Part shown: in pieces, positions 1-8,343 of the stretch
How positions within the stretch are numbered: position 1 is the first letter of the stretch
Layout of the letters: every line of letters starts with the position of its first letter
Assembly (NCBI GenBank): GCA_036835375.1
Contig: DAITMB010000042.1
Span: 1 to 38,035, forward strand
Source: JANQTF01 sp036835375
Lineage (GTDB): Bacteria; Bacteroidota; Bacteroidia; J057
Direction of reading: 5' to 3'
DNA length: 38,035 nucleotides
Made by a program: the position numbers and the translations under genes
Notes under the pieces: model-generated
What the model saw: only the letters and a program-made list of their open reading frames with translations
Database searches by the model: none
What the model was told of the DNA's origin: nothing

Positions 1-225
1 GGGCTTCACCCTCGGCTGGTGTATTTCGCCCCGTTGGGGCTTCCCAACTCTCAACCTCTTGTCCCGAGGGCTTCACCCTCGGCTAGTGTATTTCGCCCCG
101 TTGGGGCTTCTCCGACTCTCAACCTCTTGTTCCGAGGGCTTCACCCTCGGCTGGTGTATTTCGCCCCGTTGGGGCTTCCCAACTCTCAACTCTCAACCTC
201 TCAACCTCTCAACCTCTCAACCCTC
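1..225. repeat. Tandem 67-68 bp hairpin repeats plus pyrimidine microrepeat
   Basis: Three near-identical units start at about 1, 68 and 136. Each full unit has two hairpins: CCGAGGG-cttca-CCCTCGG (64-82 and 132-150; the first copy is cut by the window edge) and GCCCC-gtt-GGGGC (28-40, 95-107, 163-175). Short CAACTCTC-type spacers separate the units. The last unit runs into a microrepeat of AACTCTC (twice), AACCTCTC (three times) and AACCCTC at 181-225. This tract overlaps the last codons and the stop codon of porQ on the minus strand. The array continues beyond the left edge. The function is unknown: it could be a REP-like dispersed repeat, and the hairpins could also terminate porQ transcripts. 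There is no spacer diversity, so it is not CRISPR. Confidence 0.85.
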
Positions 226-1260
226 AGGATCAATGTCTATTCGCAGAGAAAACTGGTGGGTGTTGAAAGCGGAATTGACGCCATAGCTGGAAAAGCCATA
301 ATCAAAGGCGAAGCGACGCACGCGGATGCCAGCGCCGAGGGAAAATCCGCTGAAGCCGCCACGGTTCTCGGAGCGAAGTTCTTGGCGACGGAGGTGATTG
401 TATCCCGCGCGGATCTGGAATGATTTGCCAAGCAAAAACTCTCCGCCAAAGACGAAGTGCCGAAAAATGCGGTCCACGGTCTGATTGGGCGGCGTGATAG
501 GATTGCCGGAGAGATCGGTCTCGATGGGGGCATTCGGATCGGAGTAGATCAGGTTGGGGTGCTCCAGTTGGATCAAGGTCACCGAAAAGCGAAGGGGCAT
601 GTACTTGAGCTTGTTTGAGATGCCGACCACCAATTCAAACGGGAGAGGTTCGCGGCCAGCGCCGGGAGCATAGGTACTGAGTTGTGCTCCGATGTTTCGC
701 AAAGACATGCCAGCGGAAAAAAGTTGGTCTTTGCTTCGAAAGGTCGCCCCGAGGTCGGTGGCAAGGCCTACGGAAGTAAATCCTGGCGCAAGGGTCGAAC
801 TGATGACTTTGACATTCGCTCCATATCGGAGCTGCTTCCAACCGCGGCTATATCCCAGGATCCATGCGAGGTCTTGCGCCCCAAACTCCCCGGTGAGGTT
901 GCCGAATTCATCGGCGCCCTGCATTTTACCATAGTTGACATACTGGATCCCGGTGTGAAAAGTGCCCAATGATTCGAACGTCTGACTGTAGCCCGAGTAG
1001 CCGTAGTTGATGTCCGCGAGGTAGTTGACAAAGCTGAGCGCGAGTTGCTTGTGCATGGAGTCATTGGCAAGGGCCGGATTCTGAACGGCAAAGGCCGGAT
1101 CATCATCCCACGTCGAGACATTCGACCCGCCCAGCGCCGCGTGGCGAGCGGAGGGGGCCAGGTTCAGGAAGTCATACACGTGCCTGCCGCCGATCTGAGC
1201 GCTTGCGGGGAACCCCAGCCAAAGTGCGAGGACCAGTCCGAGAAGTTGTTTCTTTTTCAC
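217..1260 (-). CDS. porQ: Type IX secretion system protein PorQ
   Basis: The 347-residue protein has a signal peptide at residues 1-21 (Lys-rich start, hydrophobic core, A-S-A before Q22). It then shows the PorQ opening IGG..VYDFLNLAPSARHAALGG and the segments DDPAFAVQNPAL and GIQYVNYGKMQGADEFG. Alternating amphipathic strands to the C-terminus suggest an outer-membrane beta-barrel of the PorV/PorQ (FadL-like) type. In known T9SS, PorQ works at the outer membrane with PorU/PorV/PorZ in processing cargo and attaching it to the surface. The start is GTG at 1260; the stop TGA (217-219) and the last two codons come from the pyrimidine microrepeat, so this C-terminus may vary between strains. It is divergent from the LOG-family gene, with its own promoter-like sequence at 1321-1352. 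The T9SS sorting domain at 34892-35632 indicates that a cargo of this system is present. Confidence 0.88.
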   Translation of the reverse strand: MKKKQLLGLVLALWLGFPASAQIGGRHVYDFLNLAPSARHAALGGSNVSTWDDDPAFAVQNPALANDSMHKQLALSFVNYLADINYGYSGYSQTFESLGTFHTGIQYVNYGKMQGADEFGNLTGEFGAQDLAWILGYSRGWKQLRYGANVKVISSTLAPGFTSVGLATDLGATFRSKDQLFSAGMSLRNIGAQLSTYAPGAGREPLPFELVVGISNKLKYMPLRFSVTLIQLEHPNLIYSDPNAPIETDLSGNPITPPNQTVDRIFRHFVFGGEFLLGKSFQIRAGYNHLRRQELRSENRGGFSGFSLGAGIRVRRFAFDYGFSSYGVNSAFNTHQFSLRIDIDPEG

Positions 1261-1320
1261 CGCGCCAAATTAATTCCCACATCGGTAAATGTACAGGGAA
1301 AAATTCCCCCCATTTTCTTC

Positions 1321-1352
1321 CAAAGAAACATTTCGGAAGGAATCCGTACAAA
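1321..1352 (-). promoter_or_regulatory. Probable porQ promoter (Bacteroidota type)
   Basis: Read on the minus strand, TTTG (1352-1349) is followed after 20 bases by TTTCTTTG (1328-1321). This matches the Bacteroidota -33 TTTG and -7 TAnnTTTG consensus at all but one position, about 60 bases before the porQ start. The -33 element lies in a perfect 10-bp palindrome ACAAATTTGT (1348-1357). Confidence 0.5.
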
Positions 1353-1429
1353 TTTGTCCCTCAGGAGTGGCTAGCCCGAAGTAAGGCCAGCGCACTTTTA
1401 GAAGCACCAGCAGCAGGATCCCAGCAAAT

Positions 1430-1464
1430 TTTGCCGAATAATCCTGTTCTAGGGACTACCTTTG
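1430..1464 (+). promoter_or_regulatory. Probable promoter of the LOG-family gene
   Basis: TACCTTTG at 1457-1464 is an exact match to the Bacteroidota -7 element TAnnTTTG. A TTTG lies at 1430-1433, 23 bases upstream, at the long end of accepted spacings. The start codon at 1546 is about 80 bases downstream. Confidence 0.45.
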
Positions 1465-1545
1465 TAGGTGCTTCGTCCCAGTTTTTTTCGGCGGCGGAGG
1501 GCAACCCCTTCAGCTCAATAGATCAGGCTAATACACATTCATTCG

Positions 1546-2253
1546 ATGGACAATCACATCAGTACCTATTTTTCCGAAAGGAGAAAAGAGTGGAAAAAGA
1601 CCTCCTCTCAAAATTCCTGGCTCGTGTTCAAGATCATGGCAGAGTTCGTGGAAGGCTTCGAAAAAATGCAGGAGATCGGACCTTGCGTCTCCATTTTTGG
1701 ATCTGCCCGCACCCTGCCAGGCAGCAAATACTACGAATTGTCCACTGAAATCGGGGCCAAATTGGCGGCTACTGGCTTTGGGGTGATCACAGGCGGCGGC
1801 CCGGGTGTGATGGAAGCTGGCAACAAAGGGGCGAGGGGAGCTGGTGGTTCTTCCGTAGGACTCAACATTGATCTCCCGTTTGAGCAGCACATCAACCCCT
1901 ATGTCGATCCAGACAAGAACATTCAATTCAACTATTTTTTTGTCCGAAAAGTGATGTTCGTCAAATATGCCCAGGGATTTGTCGTGCTTCCGGGCGGATT
2001 TGGCACCTTAGACGAGCTATTTGAAGCCTTGACCCTGATTCAGACCTTCAAAATCGACCGCTTTCCCGTAGTACTTGTCGGCTCCGAATTTTGGAGCGGC
2101 TTAATGGATTGGATCAAACAAGTGCTTCTGGAGGAATTTCATAACATCTCCCCGCAGGACCTTGACCTTTTCAAAATCGTCGACACCGCAGATGAAGTCG
2201 TGGAGCACCTCACGAACTTCTATACCAAGCATGCCGTGAAACCCAACTTCTAA
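1546..2253 (+). CDS. LOG-family nucleotide 5'-monophosphate phosphoribohydrolase (TIGR00730)
   Basis: The 235-residue protein has the two signature motifs of the LONELY GUY/TIGR00730 Rossmann family: GGGPGVMEAGNKGA (residues 83-96) and PGGFGTLDE (149-157), plus the conserved basic pair in FFVRK (R134). Family members hydrolyse nucleoside 5'-monophosphates to free base and ribose 5-phosphate. Plant and actinobacterial members activate cytokinins, while in most bacteria the physiological substrate is unsettled. There is no signal peptide, so it should be cytosolic. The N-terminal 25 residues before the fold are basic and polar. It is a single-gene transcription unit, divergent from porQ, with a promoter-like sequence at 1430-1464. 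A weak hairpin without a U-tract follows the stop at 2254-2271. The family call is firm; the substrate is not. Confidence 0.9.
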   Translation: MDNHISTYFSERRKEWKKTSSQNSWLVFKIMAEFVEGFEKMQEIGPCVSIFGSARTLPGSKYYELSTEIGAKLAATGFGVITGGGPGVMEAGNKGARGAGGSSVGLNIDLPFEQHINPYVDPDKNIQFNYFFVRKVMFVKYAQGFVVLPGGFGTLDELFEALTLIQTFKIDRFPVVLVGSEFWSGLMDWIKQVLLEEFHNISPQDLDLFKIVDTADEVVEHLTNFYTKHAVKPNF

Positions 2254-2500
2254 CACGCCCTGTCGGGCATGTTCGCTCAGAGAATCAATCTAACGGCCAA
2301 TCATCCTCCTTGGACCTTTTACGCAAAACAATCTACCGTTCGGTCTGATTCCCAAAGACTTTTGCCATCAATCCCTGAACTTGTCTTTCGAAAGGTCCGG
2401 GTCAATGAAAGAAAAAATGCAAATCTGCTGCGCTTTTCGTCAAAGAAGCTGTCAGGTTTGCCCCGGCAAAAGCAACTGAGCCTCTCCCCAAACACTCTTC

Positions 2501-3535
2501 ATGCAAAAACTTCTCATTTTCTTCTCAGTCTCTTGCAGCCTTGCTTTGGGCGGATACTGGTGGATGACGCAGCCCGATGTGGCTTCGCATTCCAACAAAC
2601 TTCCAGATCTCCGCTACGCTTCCACACACCTTAGCCCCATGCGCTTCGAAGCGCCTACCACGCTGGATTTCGCTGGTGAAGCCGTGCCCATGCACCGTGA
2701 AGAAGTCGCGCTCAAGCTTCAAAAGGAGCTAAATCAGAAGATTCAGCACAGTTCCGGTACCCATCAGCTCTATCGTCGGGTACTGCGCTACAAGACCCTC
2801 TTTCAGCGAATTCTAGAGGAAGAAGGTGTCCCAACCGACTTTTTCTACCTCAGCATGGCTGAGAGCGCCTTGTCGAATGCCATATCACCCGTGGGCGCCG
2901 CCGGATTCTGGCAATTTATGCCTACAACTGCGAGGATTTACCACCTGGAAGTGTCCGCAGAAATTGACGAGCGTTTCGATCCTGTCAAAGCCACTTACGC
3001 AGCTGCGCGTTACCTCAAAGATCTTCACAAAGAGCTGAACTCATGGACCCTCGTCGCTGCGGCCTACAACATGGGGCCCACCGGACTTCAGCGCTCCATG
3101 GCTCGTCAGGATGGTAAGACCTACTTCGACCTGGAGCTCAACCGCGAAACGGCGCAGTATCTCTACCGCATTTTGTCCAACAAGTGCATCGTCGAGCAGC
3201 CCGCCCGGTATGGCTACGATCTCAGCCAGGTATCCACCTACGCGCCGATTCACTACAAATACGTTTTGGTCAAGGAAGATATCCACGATATCGCTAGCTT
3301 TGCAGCGCAACATGGCTTGACACTGGATCAGTTTCTCACGGTCAATCCCTGGATTAAGACCGACCGATTGTTGACACATGGTCAAACACATCGCGTTCAA
3401 ATTCCGTTAAGCAAAGACTTTTTTGCGGCAGAATTGAAGGTGAGCAGGTTGACTGATGCAGTCTCCACAGAGGCAGATGAACCTGAGTCGCTTTCAGTCA
3501 AGCCCGATTCGATCCATCGCGTGGCGGAATCATGA
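2501..3535 (+). CDS. Lytic transglycosylase (MltD-like, SLT domain plus LysM-like tail)
   Basis: The 344-residue protein begins with a hydrophobic segment (3-22) that is a signal peptide or N-terminal anchor. A transglycosylase SLT domain spans roughly residues 88-235: catalytic Glu121 in SMAESALSNAIS, then GAAGFWQFMPTTA, AAARYL and the AAYNMGPTGL substrate-groove motif. Residues 253-303 (YKYVLVKEDIHDIA...LTLDQFLTVNPWI...) resemble a LysM peptidoglycan-binding module. It should cleave the MurNAc-GlcNAc bond in the periplasm, forming 1,6-anhydro ends. It is shorter than E. coli MltD, with one LysM-like unit. Its TGA overlaps the uvrA start (ATGA, 3532-3535), so the two genes are probably cotranscribed and translationally coupled. 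The 247 bases upstream hold no gene or clear promoter. Confidence 0.85.
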   Translation: MQKLLIFFSVSCSLALGGYWWMTQPDVASHSNKLPDLRYASTHLSPMRFEAPTTLDFAGEAVPMHREEVALKLQKELNQKIQHSSGTHQLYRRVLRYKTLFQRILEEEGVPTDFFYLSMAESALSNAISPVGAAGFWQFMPTTARIYHLEVSAEIDERFDPVKATYAAARYLKDLHKELNSWTLVAAAYNMGPTGLQRSMARQDGKTYFDLELNRETAQYLYRILSNKCIVEQPARYGYDLSQVSTYAPIHYKYVLVKEDIHDIASFAAQHGLTLDQFLTVNPWIKTDRLLTHGQTHRVQIPLSKDFFAAELKVSRLTDAVSTEADEPESLSVKPDSIHRVAES

Positions 3536-6354
3536 CTATACCTACAGAAGCTTTCATTGACATCCTGGGCGCCCGGGAACACAATCTCAAAGAAATAGAC
3601 CTCCGCATTCCACGAAACCAACTGGTGGTGATCACCGGAGTAAGTGGATCTGGAAAAAGCTCGCTGGCCTTCGACACCTTGTATGCCGAAGGCCAGCGTC
3701 GTTATTTAGAGAGCTTCTCGGCTTACGCGCGCCAATTTCTGGGGGATCTCCGCGCCCCGGATGTGGACAAAATCGATGGCCTAAGCCCCGTGATTGCCAT
3801 TGAGCAGAAGACGACTTCTCGCAACCCCCGCTCCACCGTCGGGACTGTCACCGAAATTTACGATCTCTTTCGCTTGCTCTTCGCCAGAGCAGGAGAAGCC
3901 GTGTCTTGGAAAACGGGCCAAAAAATGGTCCGCATGACCGACGACCAAGTAGTGGACGCCATTCAGGAGCAGTTTCTGAACAAAAAAATCGTGGTGCTCG
4001 CCCCGCTTGTGCGCTCTCGGAAGGGCCACTATCGGGAGCTGTTTGAGAATCTCGCCCGCCAGGGATACACCAAAGTGCGGGTGGACGGTGCGGTGCAGGA
4101 CATCGAAGCTGGTATGAAACTCGATCGCTACAAAATACACGACATCGAGTTGGTCGTGGACCGCATTCAGGTCGGTACGGGCGACAAACGCTTGTTTCAG
4201 AGTGTGCAAAAAGCCATGAAAATGGGGGAAGGCACTGTCCTCCTGATGGATCATGAAGCGGAGACGGGCTTTTGGTACAGCCGCAATCTCATGGATCCTG
4301 TGTCGGGGATCAGCTACGACGTTCCCTCTCCGAACACTTTTTCCTTCAATTCTCCTTACGGTGCTTGCCCAGCGTGCAATGGACTGGGGCAGGTGTTTGA
4401 GGTGGACCCCCAAGCCATCATTCCCGACGAAGAGTTGTCAATCTCACGGGGAGCCATTGCACCACTTGGCGAATACCGCGACATCTGGAACTTCAAGCAG
4501 CTCCGCAAAATCGCCGATGGCATGGGATTTTCGCTTACCACACCTTGGAAGGAGATTCCAGAAGAGGCCAAAACGTTCATTTTGGACGGAAAAAAGGAAG
4601 GCCCTGCTCGCAGTGTGAAGGTGAAATTCGAGGGGGTGAGCAAATTTGTCGAAGAATCTTATCACAGCTCTGCTTCTGAAAAAATCAAAAGCTGGGCGGA
4701 GGGATTCATGAAGATCTCTACCTGCCACACGTGCGAGGGTAGCCGCCTAAAAAAGGAAAGTCTGTACTTTCAACTCGACGGTCTGAACATCTATCAGCTC
4801 TCGTCGATGGACATTGGGGCATTGGCTGCGTGGGTGGAAAACCTCGAAGAGCGGCTCTCTGACCGTCAGCGTCTCATCGGAGTCGAAGTGCTGAAGGAAC
4901 TCAAAAAGCGCATCGGATTCCTCCTTCAAGTAGGACTGGATTACCTCGCATTGGATCGCCCTGCCAAAACCCTTTCTGGTGGAGAGGCACAGCGCATTCG
5001 TTTGGCCACCCAAATTGGCTCCCAATTGGTCAACGTCCTCTATATTCTTGACGAGCCCAGCATCGGCCTTCACCAGCGCGACAATGAGAAACTCATCGAT
5101 TCGCTCAAGGAATTGCGTGACCTTGGCAATTCTGTCCTCGTGGTAGAGCACGACAAAGACACCATGCTGGCTTCCGATTACCTCATTGACATTGGTCCGG
5201 GCGCAGGGTTTTTCGGAGGACAAGTCGTCGCGAAAGGAACACCAGAGGAGGTGCTGGCGATTCCATGCGCCACATCGGACTACCTCACGGGGCGTCGCAG
5301 CATTCGCCCCGCAGCGCAGCGCAGAGATCCCAAAGGCCAGTATTTCCATCTTCTCGGGTCCAGCGGCAACAACCTTCGCGATGTGGACCTGCATTTACCG
5401 CTTGGCGTGTTTGTGTGTGTGTCCGGAGTGTCGGGCAGCGGGAAGTCCACCTTGATCAATGAGACACTTTTTCCGCTGGTGAGCCAGCACTTGTATCAGA
5501 GCAAGCAGAAGCCCATGCCCTACGTGTCGGCGGAGGGAATAGAGTTAATCAACAAGGTCGTTCGCATCGATCAGACGGCCATCGGTCGTTCGCCCCGCTC
5601 CAATCCTTCGACTTACACGGGCTTGTTCACCTATATTCGGCAGTTGTTTGCAGATTTGCCCGAGGCCAAGGCCCGCGGCTACCAGATCGGCAGATTCTCC
5701 TTCAATGTTAAAGGGGGACGATGTGAAGAGTGTCAAGGTGCCGGGCTCCAGACCATCGAGATGAATTTCCTGCCGGATGTGTATGTCACCTGCCCAAAAT
5801 GCCAGGGGCGGCGCTACAACCGCGAGACCTTAGAGATTCGTTTCAAGGGCAAATCCATCGCCGACGTGCTAGACATGAATATCAGCGATGCCCTGGAGTT
5901 TTTCGACTCAATGCCCCGGATTCGACGCTTTCTCAAGACGCTTCAAGACGTGGGGCTTGGTTACATCACGCTAGGACAACCTGCTACGACTGTGTCGGGA
6001 GGAGAGGCTCAGCGCATTAAAATCGCAGCAGAGCTTTCTCGAAAAGACACGGGCAACACGCTTTACTTGCTGGACGAGCCGACCACAGGACTCCATTTTC
6101 AGGACATTGAAATGTTGCTCAAGGTACTCAACCAACTCGTGGATCGCGGCAACACAGTCCTCGTGATTGAGCACAACCTGGATGTGATCAAAATGGCAGA
6201 CTGGGTGATCGATTTAGGGCCCGAAGGCGGCAAACGCGGCGGTTCCATCATTGCCGAAGGCACCCCGGAACAGGTCGCTGCGATGGAGCACTCCCACACC
6301 GGACGATTTTTGCGTCGGGAGCTCGAAGAACTTGGAATCTTGGTTGGGAGTTAG
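3532..6354 (+). CDS. uvrA: Excinuclease ABC subunit A
   Basis: The 940-residue UvrA has the usual length and two ABC ATPase modules. Walker A motifs are at residues 36-43 (GVSGSGKS) and 632-639. Signature motifs are LSGGEAQRIRLA and VSGGEAQRIKIA, and Walker B regions end in LDEPSIGLH and LDEPTTGLH. The C-terminal zinc module is complete (C731, C734, C754, C757). In the N-terminal module only CPAC (C279, C282) is present, and the upstream CxxC of the E. coli protein is missing from ISYDVPSPNTFSFNSPYGA. With UvrB it detects bulky DNA lesions in nucleotide excision repair. The gene starts inside the stop of the transglycosylase gene. I saw no SOS-type operator, as expected for most Bacteroidota. 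Confidence 0.97.
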   Translation: MTIPTEAFIDILGAREHNLKEIDLRIPRNQLVVITGVSGSGKSSLAFDTLYAEGQRRYLESFSAYARQFLGDLRAPDVDKIDGLSPVIAIEQKTTSRNPRSTVGTVTEIYDLFRLLFARAGEAVSWKTGQKMVRMTDDQVVDAIQEQFLNKKIVVLAPLVRSRKGHYRELFENLARQGYTKVRVDGAVQDIEAGMKLDRYKIHDIELVVDRIQVGTGDKRLFQSVQKAMKMGEGTVLLMDHEAETGFWYSRNLMDPVSGISYDVPSPNTFSFNSPYGACPACNGLGQVFEVDPQAIIPDEELSISRGAIAPLGEYRDIWNFKQLRKIADGMGFSLTTPWKEIPEEAKTFILDGKKEGPARSVKVKFEGVSKFVEESYHSSASEKIKSWAEGFMKISTCHTCEGSRLKKESLYFQLDGLNIYQLSSMDIGALAAWVENLEERLSDRQRLIGVEVLKELKKRIGFLLQVGLDYLALDRPAKTLSGGEAQRIRLATQIGSQLVNVLYILDEPSIGLHQRDNEKLIDSLKELRDLGNSVLVVEHDKDTMLASDYLIDIGPGAGFFGGQVVAKGTPEEVLAIPCATSDYLTGRRSIRPAAQRRDPKGQYFHLLGSSGNNLRDVDLHLPLGVFVCVSGVSGSGKSTLINETLFPLVSQHLYQSKQKPMPYVSAEGIELINKVVRIDQTAIGRSPRSNPSTYTGLFTYIRQLFADLPEAKARGYQIGRFSFNVKGGRCEECQGAGLQTIEMNFLPDVYVTCPKCQGRRYNRETLEIRFKGKSIADVLDMNISDALEFFDSMPRIRRFLKTLQDVGLGYITLGQPATTVSGGEAQRIKIAAELSRKDTGNTLYLLDEPTTGLHFQDIEMLLKVLNQLVDRGNTVLVIEHNLDVIKMADWVIDLGPEGGKRGGSIIAEGTPEQVAAMEHSHTGRFLRRELEELGILVGS

Positions 6355-6642
6355 GAAGTTCACCAGCAACAGGTTCTACTTTTTGAAACGGATCTGGGGC
6401 AAAGGAATTCTCTTGACGATCAACCCCTTTGTGTGACAGCGCGAACATCTCCCTTGCCGACTGGAGCTCGTGGCGTTTTTTCAATTTTCCATTTACTGGA
6501 TTTGTCTTAGTTTTACCTCCGGTCAGAGCGCGATGGACTGCTAGAAAGTGCCATGCTTCCTGATGATGGCGGGATCAGTCAGTCCGATTTTACATACGGA
6601 AGTCTATGGCCGATCCCATTTAATGATTCTGAACCAGTCCCT

Positions 6643-7641
6643 ATGGCACGTATTCTTACTGGCATTCAAGCAACGGGAAAGCCGCACCTTGGCAATCTGC
6701 TGGGGGCGATCCTACCTGCGATTGAGCTTGCAAATGCTCAGGGCAACGATGCCTTTCTTTTTATTGCCGACTTGCATTCCCTGACCACCATTCACGACGG
6801 GAAGTTGCTTCGCCAAAATGGCTATGAAACGGCTGCGGCATGGCTGGCTTGTGGCCTGGACACCAATCTGTCGGTATTTTATCGCCAAAGCGATGTGCCC
6901 GAGGTCACTGAGCTCACTTGGTACCTCAACTGCTTCATGCCGTATAGCCGCCTAAAGCTGGCCCACTCTTTTAAGGATAAAGCAGATCGACTGTCTTTGG
7001 TCAGTGCGGGCTTATTTACCTACCCGGTGCTCATGGCGGCAGATATACTCCTCTACGATGCCGAGATTGTTCCGGTGGGTAAAGATCAAAAGCAGCACCT
7101 GGAGTTTGCGCGCGATATCGCTGAAGCGGTGAACCGCGAATACGGGGAAGGTACCTTTGTGCTGCCAAGTGCGCGGGTGGATGAGGCGCTAATGACCATC
7201 CCGGGCGTAGATGGCGAAAAGATGAGTAAGTCGAGAAACAATACCATCGTGCTTTTTCAGTCGGACAAAGCCCTGAAAAAAGAGGTGATGTCGATTATCA
7301 CAGATTCCACGCCGCTGGAGGCTCCCAAAAATCCAGACACCTGCCACGTGTTTCAGCTGTATCAAACAGTGGCATCACCTGCGCAAGTCGCAGAGATGCG
7401 CGCCAATTATCTGGCAGGAGGATTTGGGTATGGCCACGCCAAAACAGCCCTGCTAGAGGTACTCAAAGCAAGGTTTGCGGAAGCCAGAGAGAAGTTTGAA
7501 TATTTTATTCAGCACCCTGAGGAGATCGACGGACGACTTGCAGAAGGTGCAACCAAGGCTCGTGAGATCGCGCGTATCACCTTGGCGAGGGTGAGAGAAA
7601 AGGCCGGATACTTGCCCTCTGTGACAAGAATGTACCAATAG
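6643..7641 (+). CDS. trpS: Tryptophan--tRNA ligase
   Basis: From ATG 6643 the protein has 332 residues, the normal TrpRS length. It starts directly with MARILTGIQATGKPHLGNLLG, where HLGN (15-18) is the class I HIGH motif; KMSKS is at 193-197 and the Rossmann core between them is intact. An in-frame ATG at 6553 would add 30 residues unlike the family and was rejected. The enzyme charges tRNA-Trp in the cytosol. The deoxynucleoside kinase gene follows after 10 bases, so the two are likely cotranscribed. The 288 bases between uvrA and this gene hold no gene. No trp-leader or T-box structure was recognised. Confidence 0.95.
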   Translation: MARILTGIQATGKPHLGNLLGAILPAIELANAQGNDAFLFIADLHSLTTIHDGKLLRQNGYETAAAWLACGLDTNLSVFYRQSDVPEVTELTWYLNCFMPYSRLKLAHSFKDKADRLSLVSAGLFTYPVLMAADILLYDAEIVPVGKDQKQHLEFARDIAEAVNREYGEGTFVLPSARVDEALMTIPGVDGEKMSKSRNNTIVLFQSDKALKKEVMSIITDSTPLEAPKNPDTCHVFQLYQTVASPAQVAEMRANYLAGGFGYGHAKTALLEVLKARFAEAREKFEYFIQHPEEIDGRLAEGATKAREIARITLARVREKAGYLPSVTRMYQ

Positions 7642-7651
7642 AGATGATTGT

Positions 7652-8269
7652 ATGCACATCAGCGTAGCAGGGAACATTGGTGCAGGGAAGACGACGTTGA
7701 CCTACTTGCTCTCCAAATACTTCGGGTTTGAGGCGCAATTTGAGGACAATGAGCAGAATCCCTACCTGATGGATTTTTATGGCGACATGCAGCGCTGGTC
7801 TTTCCACTTGCAAGTGTCTTTCCTCAAGTCCCGATTGCACAAGCTCCGCATGGTCCGCAAAGAGGACAAGAATGTGATTCAGGACCGCACCATCTATGAG
7901 GATGCGCAAATATTTGCTCCCAACCTTCATGCGATGGGCTTGCTGTCGCCCCGCGACTACGAGACCTATAAAGAATTATTTGAGATCATTGCCGAAATCG
8001 TCCAGCCACCAGACTTGCTGGTGTATCTGAGGGCGAGCATTCCCACCTTGGTGGAGCAGATTCAGACCCGTGGCCGCAACTACGAAGACAGCATTCGCTT
8101 GGATTATCTCAAGCGGCTCAATGAGCGCTACGAGGCGTGGTACGAGACCTATAGCTACGGCAAAAAGATAGATTTTAACGTCGCTGACGTGAATTTCCGG
8201 GACAATCCGGAGCATTTGGGCCTGATCATCAACAAGATCAAGGGCGAGCTTTTCGGCCTTTTCTCCTGA
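7652..8269 (+). CDS. Deoxynucleoside kinase (dNK family)
   Basis: The 205-residue protein has the P-loop GNIGAGKTT at residues 7-15, an acidic residue E31 followed by NEQNPYL (the family's ExxxNPYL-like substrate site), the DRT motif at 78-80 (DRTIYED) and a lid-like RGRNYE. These are marks of the deoxyadenosine/deoxyguanosine/deoxycytidine kinase family, which phosphorylates deoxynucleosides for salvage. Which base it prefers cannot be read from the sequence. It is cytosolic. It starts 10 bases after trpS and converges on the gene at 8344-9267; the 74-base gap shows no clear terminator. Confidence 0.9.
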   Translation: MHISVAGNIGAGKTTLTYLLSKYFGFEAQFEDNEQNPYLMDFYGDMQRWSFHLQVSFLKSRLHKLRMVRKEDKNVIQDRTIYEDAQIFAPNLHAMGLLSPRDYETYKELFEIIAEIVQPPDLLVYLRASIPTLVEQIQTRGRNYEDSIRLDYLKRLNERYEAWYETYSYGKKIDFNVADVNFRDNPEHLGLIINKIKGELFGLFS

Positions 8270-8343
8270 GTGCCGCTTTCTTTAGTGGACCGATCCGTTA
8301 GACAGTAACGCGATCGAAGCGAAGGCGCAAGGGGACATAGCCC

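Noticed and set aside
1..225. Repeat array as CRISPR
   Set aside because: Units of 67-68 bp are nearly identical throughout, with no unique spacers and no cas genes nearby.
2254..2271. Hairpin CACGCCC-tgtc-GGGCATG after the LOG-family gene as a terminator
   Set aside because: Short stem with a mismatch and no U-tract; too weak to list as a terminator.
2269..2634. 121-codon frame before and across the transglycosylase start
   Set aside because: Overlaps a clear gene in another frame and has no recognisable protein features.
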